From positions 1 through 64,000 of the forward strand of contig JAJEKV010000084.1 of NCBI GenBank assembly GCA_021234155.1: DNA of 64,000 bases. The letters are read 5' to 3'. The notes beneath the pieces are model-generated. The model made no database searches and was not told the origin of the DNA. It saw nothing but the letters and a program-made list of their open reading frames with translations. The first letter of the stretch is position 1, and each line of letters begins with the position of its first letter. Below, piece after piece: positions 36,768 through 48,467 of the stretch. Made by a program: the position numbers and the translations under genes. This DNA comes from Isoetes taiwanensis. Its lineage: Eukaryota; Streptophyta; Lycopodiopsida; Isoetales; Isoetaceae.

Positions 36768-38723
36768 TTAGAGCTGCAACTTCTTATGCAGCTTCTTCTC
36801 CAACCACTTCTCCATGGTAATATCATCCTCCATGGGGCTGTCTGGGCTTTGTGGAGACAACATCACTTTCCTCTGTGCTCGAGACAATATCTCACGTGCT
36901 GGTGAGATCACCACTGTGCTCAATTCTCGACCTGCAAACAAACAAGTCAATAAAAATTTATTTGTGCAAGCAAAATGTGCAAGATAACACTTACAAGTGC
37001 TCAAGGTAGTTGGCATTTGCTCAACCACTGCAACTGGAACTGGAGGATCTGCATAATACAAGTTAGGTTAGTCTAAAATACAACTCTTGAATACATGTGC
37101 TGAAAAAGTGCTTACCTTCTTTAACTGGAGTGTTCATTGTAGATAAACCCTTGTCTGAAACCTCAGTTTCCACAGCACCTTCCTGTCCAACCACTTTTGA
37201 AATTTTTTCTGCATTTAAAAAGCTGCTGTAAGTCAAATGCACATCAATAAATGTTACATATGCTGAAATGTTGCTTACCTTTCATTTTTGGAGACAATGC
37301 TGCTTTAGTGCCTATCTGAGGACTATCTTCACGAGTCAAGTGAGAAAACTTCATTGGACTAACCTTGTCCACATCAATTGGATCTGCAAGGAATAAACAA
37401 ACTTCAAGCAAGATTTAACTAACGTGAGAAAATACTGAATAAATACCTTGATCTATGGTTTTTTGACCACATGACTTAGTGGCACTCCTTGTTATTCTTT
37501 TCTTTGCCACTCTGACAGGCTGAAAATCTGAACTTGGTGGATCATTAAACAAAGAGGTGCTCGAGCTAGTTTCTTCTCTAAATCTCTTTTTGGGTGTCAC
37601 CTCCTGCTTTTTTCCACTCTTGCGGGTTTTTCCTACTTCTTCTGCTGGTTTTTTCCTTCTGCTGGTTTTTTCTACTTCTTCTGCTTCTGTTTCTTCACTT
37701 GATTCTTTTTCATCTGAATCTGGTGGATTGAGTTCCTTGAAACCAAGTTCATCGAGAATACTTGGAGGAACCTCAACATCACAGCCAGATGCAATGCAAT
37801 GCGTGCTTTCCAGCACAACACTGAAACATATAACATGGTAAATATGACCACATGAATTAATCTTAACATGCAATTCATATTCTTCTGAAAACAGAAGGCC
37901 ACAGCCCTCACATGTGGTTGCCCCTTTGGACATTGGAAAATTATAAGTTCCCATTCCCAGTTTTGGAATTCTCATTCTGATGCAAGTGAGCCACATGCTT
38001 GCACTTGGCATGCCAATACTTCATATTAGTTTCATAATTATCAATATCAGATTTGAGAATAGAAATGTCTTTCTTTAGTTCCTGCAAACCTGATGTGTTC
38101 ACCTTCGACATCTGCTTGTCTAGAAAAGCTTGGAGAGCTTGCTCATCCCTTTGCAACTCTTGTATTGCCACTTCTTCATCAGGACTGAGCAGCTGCAATT
38201 CCATCCACATCTGCCTCTTCTCCTTTATCTCTTCTTCTAGATCCTTGAAGTTTGCATTCGAGTTGCTGATGGAACCTTCCATTCTCAACAGGTCGGCACG
38301 TTTCTGCACCAATTCCTTCTTGCTATCCTCATACATATGGGAAAGTAACCTTATATGATTCAGCAGTGCAGTGGTGTTCTTCTCGAAAGCATTCACATGT
38401 TCTTTGTTCAGCTGAGCTTGGCCAATCCTGTAAGCATCTGCTGCAAGACTTGCCCAATTAACCTTAAACTCGTCAGGATTCTGCAATGCCTTTGCAGTAT
38501 GTGACCAGGCAAAAGCCCTTGCAAAAAGGGTTCTCAATTCATTATTTGGAAGCGGTTTCTGATAAACTCTCTCTATCAAATCAGAGAGTGTTGTCTTGAA
38601 CTGGGGCTTGATTAACTTGATGTGTATCTTGCCGGTTTTGGGCATAGGTTTTTCCCAAACCTGCAAAAAATCAGCACTTGGAACATCTGCCCATTTGATA
38701 CTTCTTGGATTCTTTCCCTCCAT
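36768..38723 (-). CDS. Coiled-coil / RING-like accessory protein of the DNA transposon
   Basis: Function unknown; likely an accessory protein of the transposon. Five exons by splice sites: 38723-37447, 37383-37279, 37208-37116, 37048-36995, 36931-36768. The first 240 or so residues are charged with long helices and heptads (VQKRADLLRMEGS, DLEEEIKEKRQMWMELQ). A Cys/His cluster follows: CEGC, then CGHIYHVIC, then C-x4-C, a RING-variant spacing. The tail is basic and acidic low complexity with KKRITRSATKS, then short exons ending KWLEKKLHKKLQL. One base too many at about 37946 separates the coiled-coil frame from the RING-like frame. It points toward the transposase gene and lies within the same inverted repeats. 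A ubiquitin-ligase role is possible but not shown. Confidence 0.7.
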
Positions 38724-39075
38724 CGACAGTTTCCGATTCCTTGCAAATTCAATGGGTGTTCTTGCAAAAAGTAAGTTTTCTTAACTCAAAACATGAATTA
38801 TCTCCATATTCATTGAAGATACTGCACTAATGGGTCGGACGATTCCGGAAATCATTAATTTCAGCAACCCGAGGAGAATTAATCAGTGATTCATCGGAGA
38901 TTCAGCACTGCAGAAAGTTCGCGCCCAAAAACTTTCCTGACTGGTGGCCTTCTCCGGCTGTCACTGCCCTTCAACTTTATGGCTGACGGCTCGTCAAGTT
39001 GCTGCCCGTCACGGAAAGCTCGTGTAAAAAAAACGAAAATAAACTGCTAAAAAACTGCTTGACGGGCGGAAAATG

Positions 39076-39100
39076 GCACATATCAAGCATAAACACACCC
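39076..39100 (-). repeat. Right terminal inverted repeat of the DNA transposon
   Basis: Ends in AAACACACCC directly before TGAA; inverted match to 32414-32438. Confidence 0.82.
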
Positions 39101-39104
39101 TGAA

Positions 39105-42100
39105 GGTTAATGTTTGAATTCCTCCAATATTTGAAGGCATCAAAGAAAGTTGTACAAGTTTTATTTTTTATTTAAGTGATTACGTATGGGATGTTGAATG
39201 TGCTGACCTAGAAAGGCAACAACATCCCATGACTTATATATAAAAAGTCATAAAAAGTATAAGTGATGTGAAGGGGATAGAGCGCCATACCAGGCAGTAG
39301 AACGAGGGTGCCACTGACTTGGATGGGACTTGCCACCCTATGATTAATGAAGATGAAGTGATGTTATAAGTTTTTAGTATTTTTTTCCTTGGAAGACTTC
39401 TAGAGATGTTTTTGAAGACTTGAAGACATTTTGATATTAGATTTTTGTTAAGTTGTGGTGCTATTTTGAGGACCAAGTTGAAGACATGAAGATCAAATAT
39501 AAGATTTTTGAAGAATTCATCGGGACGATGAATAATCTTGGCAGGGAATAATGTTGTGTGATTTATCTTGACTATTTTTGCATGATGTGCTTAAAGTGAT
39601 GAAATGTGTGCATAAATGGAGAATAATATGGGTGTAATGTGGAGAAAATGTAAAAAATGTGCAAATATTGTGGAGGAAGCATTTATGATGTACTGAAGTA
39701 GAACCTATGGACTTGAAGGAGTATTAAAGTCCTTAAGAAGTATTTTCAATGGTTGACATTCTGATGATGTGTCATGAATCTGGAAGTAGTTGCAAGGAGT
39801 TTAGATGGTCTAGATTTGATGTTGAGTTGACAAGATCTAGTGAACTTATGGTAGTTAGAATTTGGATCTAAGATTGAGATTTGCCCAGATCTGGTAGCTA
39901 GGATCAAGTGCAGTTTTGTATAAGATAGCCAAAATTCGTGTAGAAAGATGGCCCAATTTTGGAAGATGACATCTGGGCAAAGTTCGTGAAGTTGTGAGTA
40001 TCTTTCTTGATCAGTTGAATAATATCATATTGAAGTATGATATTTTGAGTATGATTATGTGATTCTCTCATGTGTGATCTCAATTTCTCTAATCTCAAAT
40101 GAAGTTAAGTTTATGATATGAATTAGTGCAAAAACTTATGATGGAATGATTATGTGGTGATGTATGATGCCAGTAGAGTGAGGCTTAGCCTGTCTCATAT
40201 ACTTTGAGATTTGCTTTGGTTCTTGTCGTTAGCTCTTGGTCTTCAGTTTGCTTTGGACGCGTTGATCAACATAACAGTAGGATGTTGTAGTTGGCACTTG
40301 AAATAAATGTCAATGGGCAATAGAATAAAGCTTAAGATGATGGGGTTGAATAGTCTAGTAGTACAATTTCAAGATGGATAGCGAATAGCAGTTACCTGCT
40401 AGAAGCTCGAATATGTCTTGCGTAGACACCGAAGACTAGATCTCCCACACGATCCATACCCGGATTAGGCAGAGATGAATGCCATGGGTTACATGGAGGT
40501 GTAAGTTAGAACATATAGGGCTCGGACATCGATACAAGCCCGGGTTATATCAAATGTAGGTATTTTAGGAAGGCTCACAAAATGCAAGACAGGCACCCTG
40601 ATGACTCCAGGTAACTTACGATTCTTACAAAGGCTCACTCGCTAACTTAGACCGTGACTATGGCTTAGATGAGGATGGCAAGTCATTTGTAATGCCACAA
40701 CAGCGGCATGCGTCATGATAGAAGAAACTTAATGACTAACATTTCTAGGGTGTACGACAACGCTAAATCATAACCCCCAATAATATGCGGGTTAACAACA
40801 TAGGGGGGATTTGGAAGCAATCTTGGACATAAACGGTTATACTATACGAGATATGATAGCGGCTTAGAAGCCACAAGAGGTTTAAGGAATATCTGAAGGA
40901 TTAAATGGGTTGCTTACCCTACAGAATAAGGCTCATAACCAAAGGTGAATTGTATATGCTGAATCACGTGTATAGTCGATGAATAAGGTTAGAAGTAATA
41001 AGCAGCATGCTTCAAGGGCCAGGGTACAAAAATCGACCATGGACATAGAAAATATATTAAAGAAGAAGATAAAGGACTATTATTCGTTAGGTGTAGACCA
41101 CGGGGTGGTCTCTACCAGTAGGCGAGGAGAGACCTCTGTGTCGAAAGGCGGCAAGGGGTTTAAAAATCCTTCAAAGATTTAATATGTGGCTTAGGGGGAA
41201 AGAATTTCAATTTCAAGGACAACATGGTAACAATAAATTCACAAAGAACCTATTAATAGAAGGGGCCTTTCTTGCGAGGTCCTTAAGTGGTACTATCCTT
41301 TGGGATATTTACATAAAGCCTTAGAAGGTGTAAGTTCATTTATGGAACTTACTGATGCTTAGGCACTAAAGTAATGGTTTGAAACACTTTGTCTCAACCA
41401 TATCTAGATACCCTAGAAGGAGATGACTATTCACAATGGTTGGATGCCATTAGACCATTATGGTATAACAAATCCAAAAGAGGATACGCCATCGTCAATT
41501 TGACAGGCGTGTGACAGAGACAATTAATCACTGCCATATAGGCGGTGAAGTTTCACACAAAATAATACTAAAATTTGTACTCTATATAAATTAGAGTAAA
41601 GTATTGACCTCGTTGTAGGGGTTTCAACACAAGCAATCACTATGTGGTACAGAGTATGTATCGCGATCTGGAAAGTGATCCATAAAAGAAACACGACCAT
41701 TGAGAAGAGGTATTGAAGGTTGATAGGATTAAAGAAATCTAAACCCATGGCCTAGAGGGGTGCTGCATGGCAGTCCCTAATCGATTGGGCCAAGAGAGAT
41801 CCGTTCTCTGGAAAGTGCGACGAGTTAAGACTTGGATACTGAAGAAAAATAACGTGAGCTATGACGGCCTTATGAATTTTACTTAACCCCAGTATATAAA
41901 GTCAAGTAAAATATATGATAAAGCACATGAATTATAATGTAGATTAAGTCATGGCAGGGCTGAGAGAAATTTAATACCGAGACATGTGCTAGGGAAAAAA
42001 TATTTAAAGCTCTGGGGTAGGAATGTCGATAACTTGACATTATTACCGTTGCCTAAAAAAAATATCAAAGGTGATAATGGATTAGAATCCAATTTAGAAG

Positions 42101-42354
42101 TTTCTATCTTACTCAGAGGAGTTCCCTCCCACCGCTCAGCATATCGTCGATATGGTTGCGGGAACCATTCCGCAGTGACAGTAAGAGCCCTTAGGTTATT
42201 CCTACCTCACCATGGTTGCACAAGTCCATCAGATTTGTTGCCACCACAGAGTTTGTTAAGGGAAGGGTGATTACTAGACAGAAGTCTTACTATAGAAGAC
42301 AGAGATACTATTCGTTAAGTAGAACAAGAGACTATTATACACTAAAAGGAAGTT
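39105..42354. other. Spacer, no gene recognised
   Basis: About 3.2 kb of A/T-rich sequence with many short frames and stops. It may hold old internal sequence of the LTR element whose remnant starts at 43030, since that LTR faces left, but I found no protein motif to support this. Confidence 0.5.
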
Positions 42355-42560
42355 TTCCATGTTGGTAAAGGGTTTTGGTGGTGGAAGGTCAAGGGTTCAA
42401 GTCCCCATAATATACTTTCGTTAAAGGGTTGTTGTACATCATATATCACATTCAAGGAAGCTTGGCGTGGTAGTAAGCGCCTGAGGTTGGAGTTGAGAGG
42501 TTGCGAGTTCAAATCTAGATTGAAGGGGGAAAAAATATTTATATGGTGAAAATATGATGG
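42355..42560 (+). mobile_element. tRNA-like SINE, possibly a double head
   Basis: Two tRNA-like promoter pairs lie in tandem. The second is clearer: GTGGTAGTAAGCGC (A-box-like, 42467) and GGTTGCGAGTTCAAATC (B-box-like, 42499), about 36 bp apart as in tRNA genes. The first has GTTGGTAAAGGG (42361) and GGGTTCAAGTCCCC (42393). An A-rich stretch follows at 42530. There is no cloverleaf acceptor stem I can close, so I favour a SINE over a tRNA gene. Confidence 0.5.
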
Positions 42561-43014
42561 AATTTTTATACGGCAGAAATTTTTATACGCAAAAAAATAT
42601 AGGGGCGTGATGGGAAATTTTGGAGTTTCTTTTTGAATTCTAAGAGGCTGTTTTGCCGATCACATCCCTTTTGCTCCTGATCCCGTTTAATGTCGTTTTG
42701 GCGCGTCACACCCATGCTTCTTGGTCAATTGAACTGTCCTAGACGTATTGGTGCAAGAATCGCCTCCATCCGAGTTACTTAGAAAAAGTTATGGTCTGTG
42801 TAACCAAGAGACCTCGTTCTCCCAACTTAGCATATAACTCTATTCTAATAACTCACACGTTAATCCTTAGCTAGCTTATTTCTCCCATAACTAGGCCAAC
42901 ACTCATGCCACTCATGAACTTGAGGTAGTTTATCCTAGATTAAAGTCCCCTACTAACTATCGAACTAACGAGTTAGAATATGGCCAGTGTTATGATCTGA
43001 TCCACCAAAATCAT

Positions 43015-43026
43015 GGCTCAGTACCA
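43015..43026 (-). other. Decayed primer-binding site next to old LTR
   Basis: GGCTCAGTACCA is the complement of a degenerate TGGTATCAGAGCC. It lies three bases from the LTR edge, exactly as at 55382 in the younger Gypsy element. Confidence 0.5.
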
Positions 43027-43513
43027 CTATGACGCTCCCAGAATCCATACGATGCTCCCATCGTACAAATACGGGGAATTCCCCTCCCGTGGCAAACACA
43101 GAGGGTTCGAGTCCCGTTAGGTTGACAGAAGAAAATCCAAAGGGTTCAAGTCCCTTTAGGTTCGAGTCCAAGAAGACCTACAGATCTTATGCCAGCCTGT
43201 CGAGTTGCCAGCATGGTAAAAAGGTGTGGTGCTCACAGAATCTATACGATGCTCCCATTGTACAAATATGGAGAATTCCCCTCCCATGGCGACTACATCA
43301 CCATGAAAAGGCCCTTCGTCTAACTCAGACTAGTTGGGATGGCCAAGTATCAGGGTGAGGAACACGGAGGTGTCATTCGTTCCACGTCCTCTATAGGAGT
43401 CCTATACAACGGAAGCATACATACATGTTAGCACACATCAATCATGCTCAAAATAAATATACCACCACGAAGGGTGATCCATCCATCATCATATAAATAG
43501 CAATACAAGTATA

Positions 43514-44450
43514 AGGAAGGAAGGAAGGAAGGAAGTTTATTTTAACGTCCACGGAGGCCAGAGGCCTATGAGACTCCAGACATGCGAGAACAGCAAAAAG
43601 CCAAAAACCCCAACACCAAAACAAACAATATAATCAGACAAGAGAAACCCTACTACCGATGAAAAACCCCACTTGGGAGGAAAACCCTAACATTAGGCTC
43701 TCAAATACTATGCCCCCAAGAGCAAGTCCGACGGCTGAAATCTGCAGGATGTAAGCTCCCAAATCGCGCTACCATAGGTGATGCGATGTAGCGTGTGTCG
43801 AAAGCATCTAAAATCGCTGTGCACTCGCCGACATGGGCATATGCCGGGCAATCACTGGAGGGCATGGTGCTCATCCTCTATCACGCGCATCTCACAACAC
43901 CGACATATCCTCTCCTCCCCGGGATCTCGTGCCCGCCATTCACCCCCAAATACGCTTCAATTCAGGGTAATGGGAACCCGTACTTATGGCAGCAATTCCA
44001 TTTCTTCACAGAGATGTGTGCTTTCAAGTACCGATGGGGTCCATGCTCAAGGCCGGGATTAATCTGAGCGTGATAGTGCTCGCCTTTGGCTTTGCAAGAG
44101 TAGAGGCATTCCACAAGGTGGCAAAGATAGCCCCGCATCCAATTGCCCATTCTCACGCATCGACCGCCCGCTGCCCACCATCCGCTGGTAATCCATAGAC
44201 CACCTCCTAAACCATCCCTCATGCTGCTCGTGCCATACCCTCTTCAAATACTGGGGCCCCGCTAACAACACGGCTCCAGGGGGCAAGCGATGCTCATCCA
44301 TCCCATCCACCTTATGGAAGCAAGTAAGATGCCCGCAAGATAGCAGAATGTCAGAAGGGCGTAACCCCGCCTCATACAACAAAAAATCGATACGATGCAC
44401 GGTGTCCTTCACTCCCAAGCTATATGTCAAGAAAGCTTTCTGCAATGTAC
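43514..44450 (-). mobile_element. 5'-truncated LINE with (TTCC)n tail in the old LTR
   Basis: On the minus strand it ends with GGCCTCTGGCCTCCGTGGAC-type sequence, GTTAAAAT and a TTCC tail (43514-43535). Left and right of it the old LTR sequence resumes. Coding remnants include KAFLTYSLGVKDTVHRIDFL (44445-44059) and the end motif VIEDEHHALQ (about 43890), matching the GC-rich LINE at 27622-32082. A short duplication (ATAAGG) may flank it. Confidence 0.75.
43730..44445 (-). pseudogene. C-terminal ORF2 remnant of the truncated LINE
   Basis: A 128-residue frame (44445-44059), then shifted frames down to about 43730. It corresponds to the part of ORF2 after the RT (LGVKDTVHRIDFLLYEAGLR compares with LGVKSTIPYQILLQEIGFLP in the other LINE). 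Only the last third of ORF2 is present, and it is frameshifted. Confidence 0.65.
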
Positions 44451-45732
44451 CACCAATAAGGGCTCTAACCTGGGCTCAGACTCTAGGAGGTTAACTGACG
44501 GTCAAGGCCTCAAGATGACAGCAGACAGAGATATAACATGGCATTGGCTGGCATAGAACAATGGCTAGGGTAGTCCACTCCATCCGTCCCTCCTGTGCAC
44601 ACTTTGCAGATAGGCTCAAACATGCTACGGCGTGATTGTAGCCTTCCGGAGACGCAATCTCTTGGAGTCACCCTACTACCCCGGGTTACATCTCCCCGGT
44701 CCGATGAGGCAAGTCAGGGAGACGTCCCCTCCCCGGGCATGACGGATCCCTGGGTGTGCTAGAGAACACGTGCCACATCAGTGACCAGCGCATCCATGCC
44801 TGACTTACTCTCCTAATCTAGAGGCCGGCTCACCTGCTCGTTCGAGCCCCAAAACGTTAATATAGGCACTCATCCTGGGACCCAAGGAGTGTTAGACCCA
44901 TACCCGGCCCTCTTCAATGACCGACTATAAGCCTAGCACACTATAGGAATCCTGTAGCCACGCTAGGCAAGACCCCACCGTCGTTTCACCATCATACCCG
45001 TTATCTGGTGCTGAATTACAACATCGCATCCACATCCAGGTGGGCTCTTGTGCGCAGGCCGCATATATTAGGATTTAAGGGATTCTAGCTAGGAGCATCT
45101 CTACTTCTACATAGCGTTTATGTCTCTACCCCATTTAATCCCCACAAACACAGGAGGAACAGAAAGAGAACTATCATTATACATCCATCCATCCATAGCT
45201 TTGCATAGAACATAAAATAGAGATTAACTATACATTTATTCATACAAGGGTTAATCCTAGCTATCTTCTAAGCATACAAGGATTAATCCTATGACTATCT
45301 AAGAATCCAAGCTATCTACGTACTAACCAGAATCATAGCTAGATCTACTATCTCTTTGGTTCTCCATCCTTTTCCTGCTAGGGCGTGGGTTGAACAACAG
45401 CTCCTCCTCCACCAAACCACCCCCTTCCCCTTCCCCCTCAAGCAATTTAATTGTGGCAACCCCAATTTGGGTGTTTCAAATTAGCAAGCCTGCCTTGCCC
45501 AATCGATTTGGGCCATCTAGGTTGGTTAATATTAACTAATTTAATATTTTAACCCCTTTTCATATTAAGTTAAGCCCTAAATTCGAATTAGGGTTTAGGT
45601 TAGGTTTCCTTAATAATTAATGATTAACATAGCTACCCTTAGCTTATGAATAAGTAATGCACCCTTAATTATTCATATTGACGTGTCTATGTATTTATAC
45701 CCAAAAGGCATATAAATACGTAGAATGTCACA

Positions 45733-46109
45733 AAAGGCATGTCCTTTGAAAAATAACGAGACGTACATACCGTTGTCTCCATAGATGAAAAATCTGATTG
45801 TCCATTAAACTTCTTCACAATGAATGGAGGTCAAGACAAACTTTTGATGTCTAGCCTCAAAGATGCAGATTCCTACTCAGAATACGATTGTTCGTTATTT
45901 GCACAAAGGTGATCAACAGGCACATGGAAGTTATGAACTATATTGAGAATCAGATGGGGATACACTGATAGTAATGGCCCGGCAGCGTACAATCTTCATG
46001 CAACCAGAAGGATCTCGACAAAATCGAATTCTTCTTGTTTCTTCAGACGAGGATGATTTTTATGAATAGGAGAGTTCTACTTACAATACTTCCAATTCTG
46101 TAAGTCTTC
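45733..46109. other. Short spacer before the Gypsy element
   Basis: A/T-rich, no gene seen. Its last bases provide the ATTCA target site of the Gypsy insertion. Confidence 0.5.
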
Positions 46110-46114
46110 ATTCA

Positions 46115-47614
46115 TGTGACGTCCCCTACTTGTATACGATGCACTCACCGTATACAAACAGGAGTTCATCCCCCATACCAGCTCCATGCTGATACAGGGC
46201 CCTCCACATATCACTGCACCCGTAACGGGTCCCAGTGGGAAGAGTGAAGGGGTCATTTTACCCCGTCTCCCTCAGGATCTACCTAACTGCGGAAGCGTAA
46301 ACATACATGTCAGTGCATAACATCATCACATATCCACCTCGAAGGGTGGTACATCAACATCTGCATAGATAAAGATCAGCACAATACATATGGGTCCCTA
46401 CCCAAGGCTCAGACTCCAGGGGATGACTGACGGCTTGGGTCTCCAGAGTTCATTGCAGACAGAATCATGACAATGGATTTGCCTGGCATGAGAACATGGC
46501 ATAGGGTTGTCCACTCCATCCACCCCTCCTGTGCACACTTTGCAGAGTAGGTTGAAGAGTGTTGGGACCTGACTGTAGCCCGCCGGATGCATAGCCAAAG
46601 GGGCTATTCCTTGGTTGCATCTCCCCAGTTCCGATGGGGCAGGTAGGGATCACTCCTACCAGAGATCTCCATGCTGACTCAAGGTGACTAGAGGGCCACT
46701 GCCCTTATTCGACTTAACCCACTGGAAAGTGAACCCCACTCCACGGGTGTCGAGCCCATGCCTTACCCACACTCAGTGGCAAGCCATTAGACCTAGTCCA
46801 CAATGATCCCCGGTAGGCCTTACACACCAGAGGGATCGTTCAAGAGTCAAAACACGAACCTCCTTATAAGCCAGTCTGGCCCCTTCACCCACAACCAGGT
46901 GTGGTTCTTGTACACAGGCCGAAATCTAGTAATGCACTAAGAGGAACTAGCTAGGAGCATCAAATACTAAGCTTTAAGTCTCTACCCCCCTTTCCAATAC
47001 AATGATCCCAATACAATGAGTCCACAGAATTCATCCGTCCATCACATCATCATAGAACTAAAGAATAAGAACTAATCTATATCATAGAGTTAGGTTCTTT
47101 AGTTAGGGTCAATCTGGGGATCTGCTTGGCTACTAAGAGTAATTTAATAGGCTAAACCTATTGGTTCGATGGCTGAAATACGGTTTAGGCTATTAAATCG
47201 ACTAAATACCTGATCCCTGGTTCACTCCTCTTGATCCGAAGACGTCCATGTCGCTGCTCTGCTTGGGGATGCGGTCGGAAGGCGAATCTGACGAGCTAGG
47301 GCGCACGGGCAGATCTTGGAAGTTGGATTTGACTCCTCAGGCGCGCGAACTGGAGCTCGGAAGGTTCGTGGACGGAAAGGGAAGAATTGGGGTTTGGTTG
47401 CCTTACATAGGTTCTCAGTTAGGTTTAGGGTTTCCATGACCCTTGGGCTGCCTTTAATGGGTTAAAGGTTTAAAGTGCGCATATTGCTAAGTGTGCGCAC
47501 CCTTGCAAGTTGCCCCCTAGGGCGCCCTTGCTTGGTTACACGTCGGCGTACACGTCGTTTGAATGGCGTGTACGCGTGACGGTGCAGTACGATATACGTC
47601 TTGGGACCGTATAT
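46115..47614 (-). repeat. 3' LTR of the Gypsy element
   Basis: About 1.5 kb, almost identical to the 5' LTR. It begins TGTGACGTCCCC on the + strand. At its internal edge it lacks the last 17 bases (CGTACTGGAACGTCACA) that the other LTR has; the polypurine tract abuts ATATACGG directly. The complete, uninterrupted sequence at about 46660 shows the target into which the Copia element inserted in the other LTR. Confidence 0.9.
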
Positions 47615-48467
47615 TCCCCACCTTAAATTGGTGCTGTCCGCAGCATCGTGGGTCTCCCCACCTTGGGATCTTCTTAACCTGCGATCAACTTGATGCATAT
47701 GATATACTATTATCATAGTTACACATTTATTAAGATTACCTCAAGGTAATATTTTTAGAACATTATTATTCAATCAAATATTTATCCATCCATATGTCAT
47801 TACAACAATTACCCATTAGTTTTACTTATCATAGTGTTTTAGTTTATCAATATTTATACAATTATTCTCTGAGGTACTCTTCATTCCTTGCAACACATTA
47901 TAACAAAATTTGTGTTGCAAGTCTTCGTAGCTCGACCTCTAGCCCTCCGGAGCGCTCTATTGGCCTGCAGGTCAACACTACGTTAGTACCATTTTTAATT
48001 ATTTATAAATTTGGTTATAAGGGAACCACCCCAACTATCTACATGAATGCATGGCTAATCTCCCGGCGTAGGAAGAGGATGCTTCTTCCATCGTGGCCGT
48101 GGAGACAGCACCCTATCATGCCTATATGGCACTCATGCCTACACCTTTAGTTGCCCAGCGTGGAGGATAGAGTCCTTCTCGTATATGGGGCGTGAAGGAT
48201 TCCTCCCGTAGGCATTGACTAGAGGTGCTTTTCCTATCGATGCATTCCTGAATGACCTCTTATCTCTCGAGGTCGTCTACTTCCGTGGGTCAGAAGTAGA
48301 CTTTTCAAGCGGAACTGCATTGATATTACACCACGTCCTAGAGATCACCGTAGTGATCTCATCATCGGTTACAACGCATGCAACCCATACATCATAGGTT
48401 GCATGCGTAGATTATACTTAATTATGCAAGCTATAATTCTACACAATTCGACATGCCTGAGCCGATT
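47615..48467 (-). other. 3' untranslated part of the Gypsy element with polypurine tract
   Basis: The polypurine tract AAGGTGGGGA (minus strand) is at 47624-47615, next to the 3' LTR. The rest up to the pol stop has no coding signal I recognise. Confidence 0.7.

Larger units (their letters stand above)
32414..39100. mobile_element. 6.7-kb DNA transposon with two convergent genes, TGAA duplication
   Basis: Termini GGGTGTGTTT...CTTGA-AT-TGC occur in inverted orientation at 32414-32438 and 39076-39100 (about 20 of 25 match). They are flanked by a 4-bp direct repeat TGAA (32410-32413 and 39101-39104). Inside, a multi-exon transposase-like gene points right and a coiled-coil/RING-like gene points left; their ends meet around a small minisatellite at 36.4 kb. 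Four-base duplications occur in families such as Sola and Chapaev (established knowledge), but I cannot place this one. The transposase is related to the array copies at 152-10780. Confidence 0.82.
43030..45732 (-). mobile_element. Old Gypsy-type LTR, related to the 46115-62253 element
   Basis: The sequence tracks the younger Gypsy LTR through several blocks: the start TGACG-TCCC...TACGATGC, CGGAAGCATACATACATG, GTCCACTCCATCC, CCTCCTGTGCACACTTTGCAGA, GCTAGGAGCATC. It ends near TGTCACA at 45732. Identity is clearly lower than between the two LTRs of the younger element, so the insertion is older. A LINE fragment splits it at 43514-44450. Internal sequence would lie to the left but is not recognisable. 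Confidence 0.6.

Noticed and set aside
39105-42354. Internal genes of the old LTR element
   Set aside because: The position would fit, but no protease, RT, RNase H or integrase motif can be read in any frame.
42464-42515. A functional tRNA gene
   Set aside because: A and B boxes are present but no acceptor stem or clear anticodon arm closes.
47248-47439. A 63-residue frame present in both Gypsy LTRs (also 61870-62061)
   Set aside because: LTR sequence is duplicated by the replication cycle, so recurrence is not evidence of coding. No motif seen.
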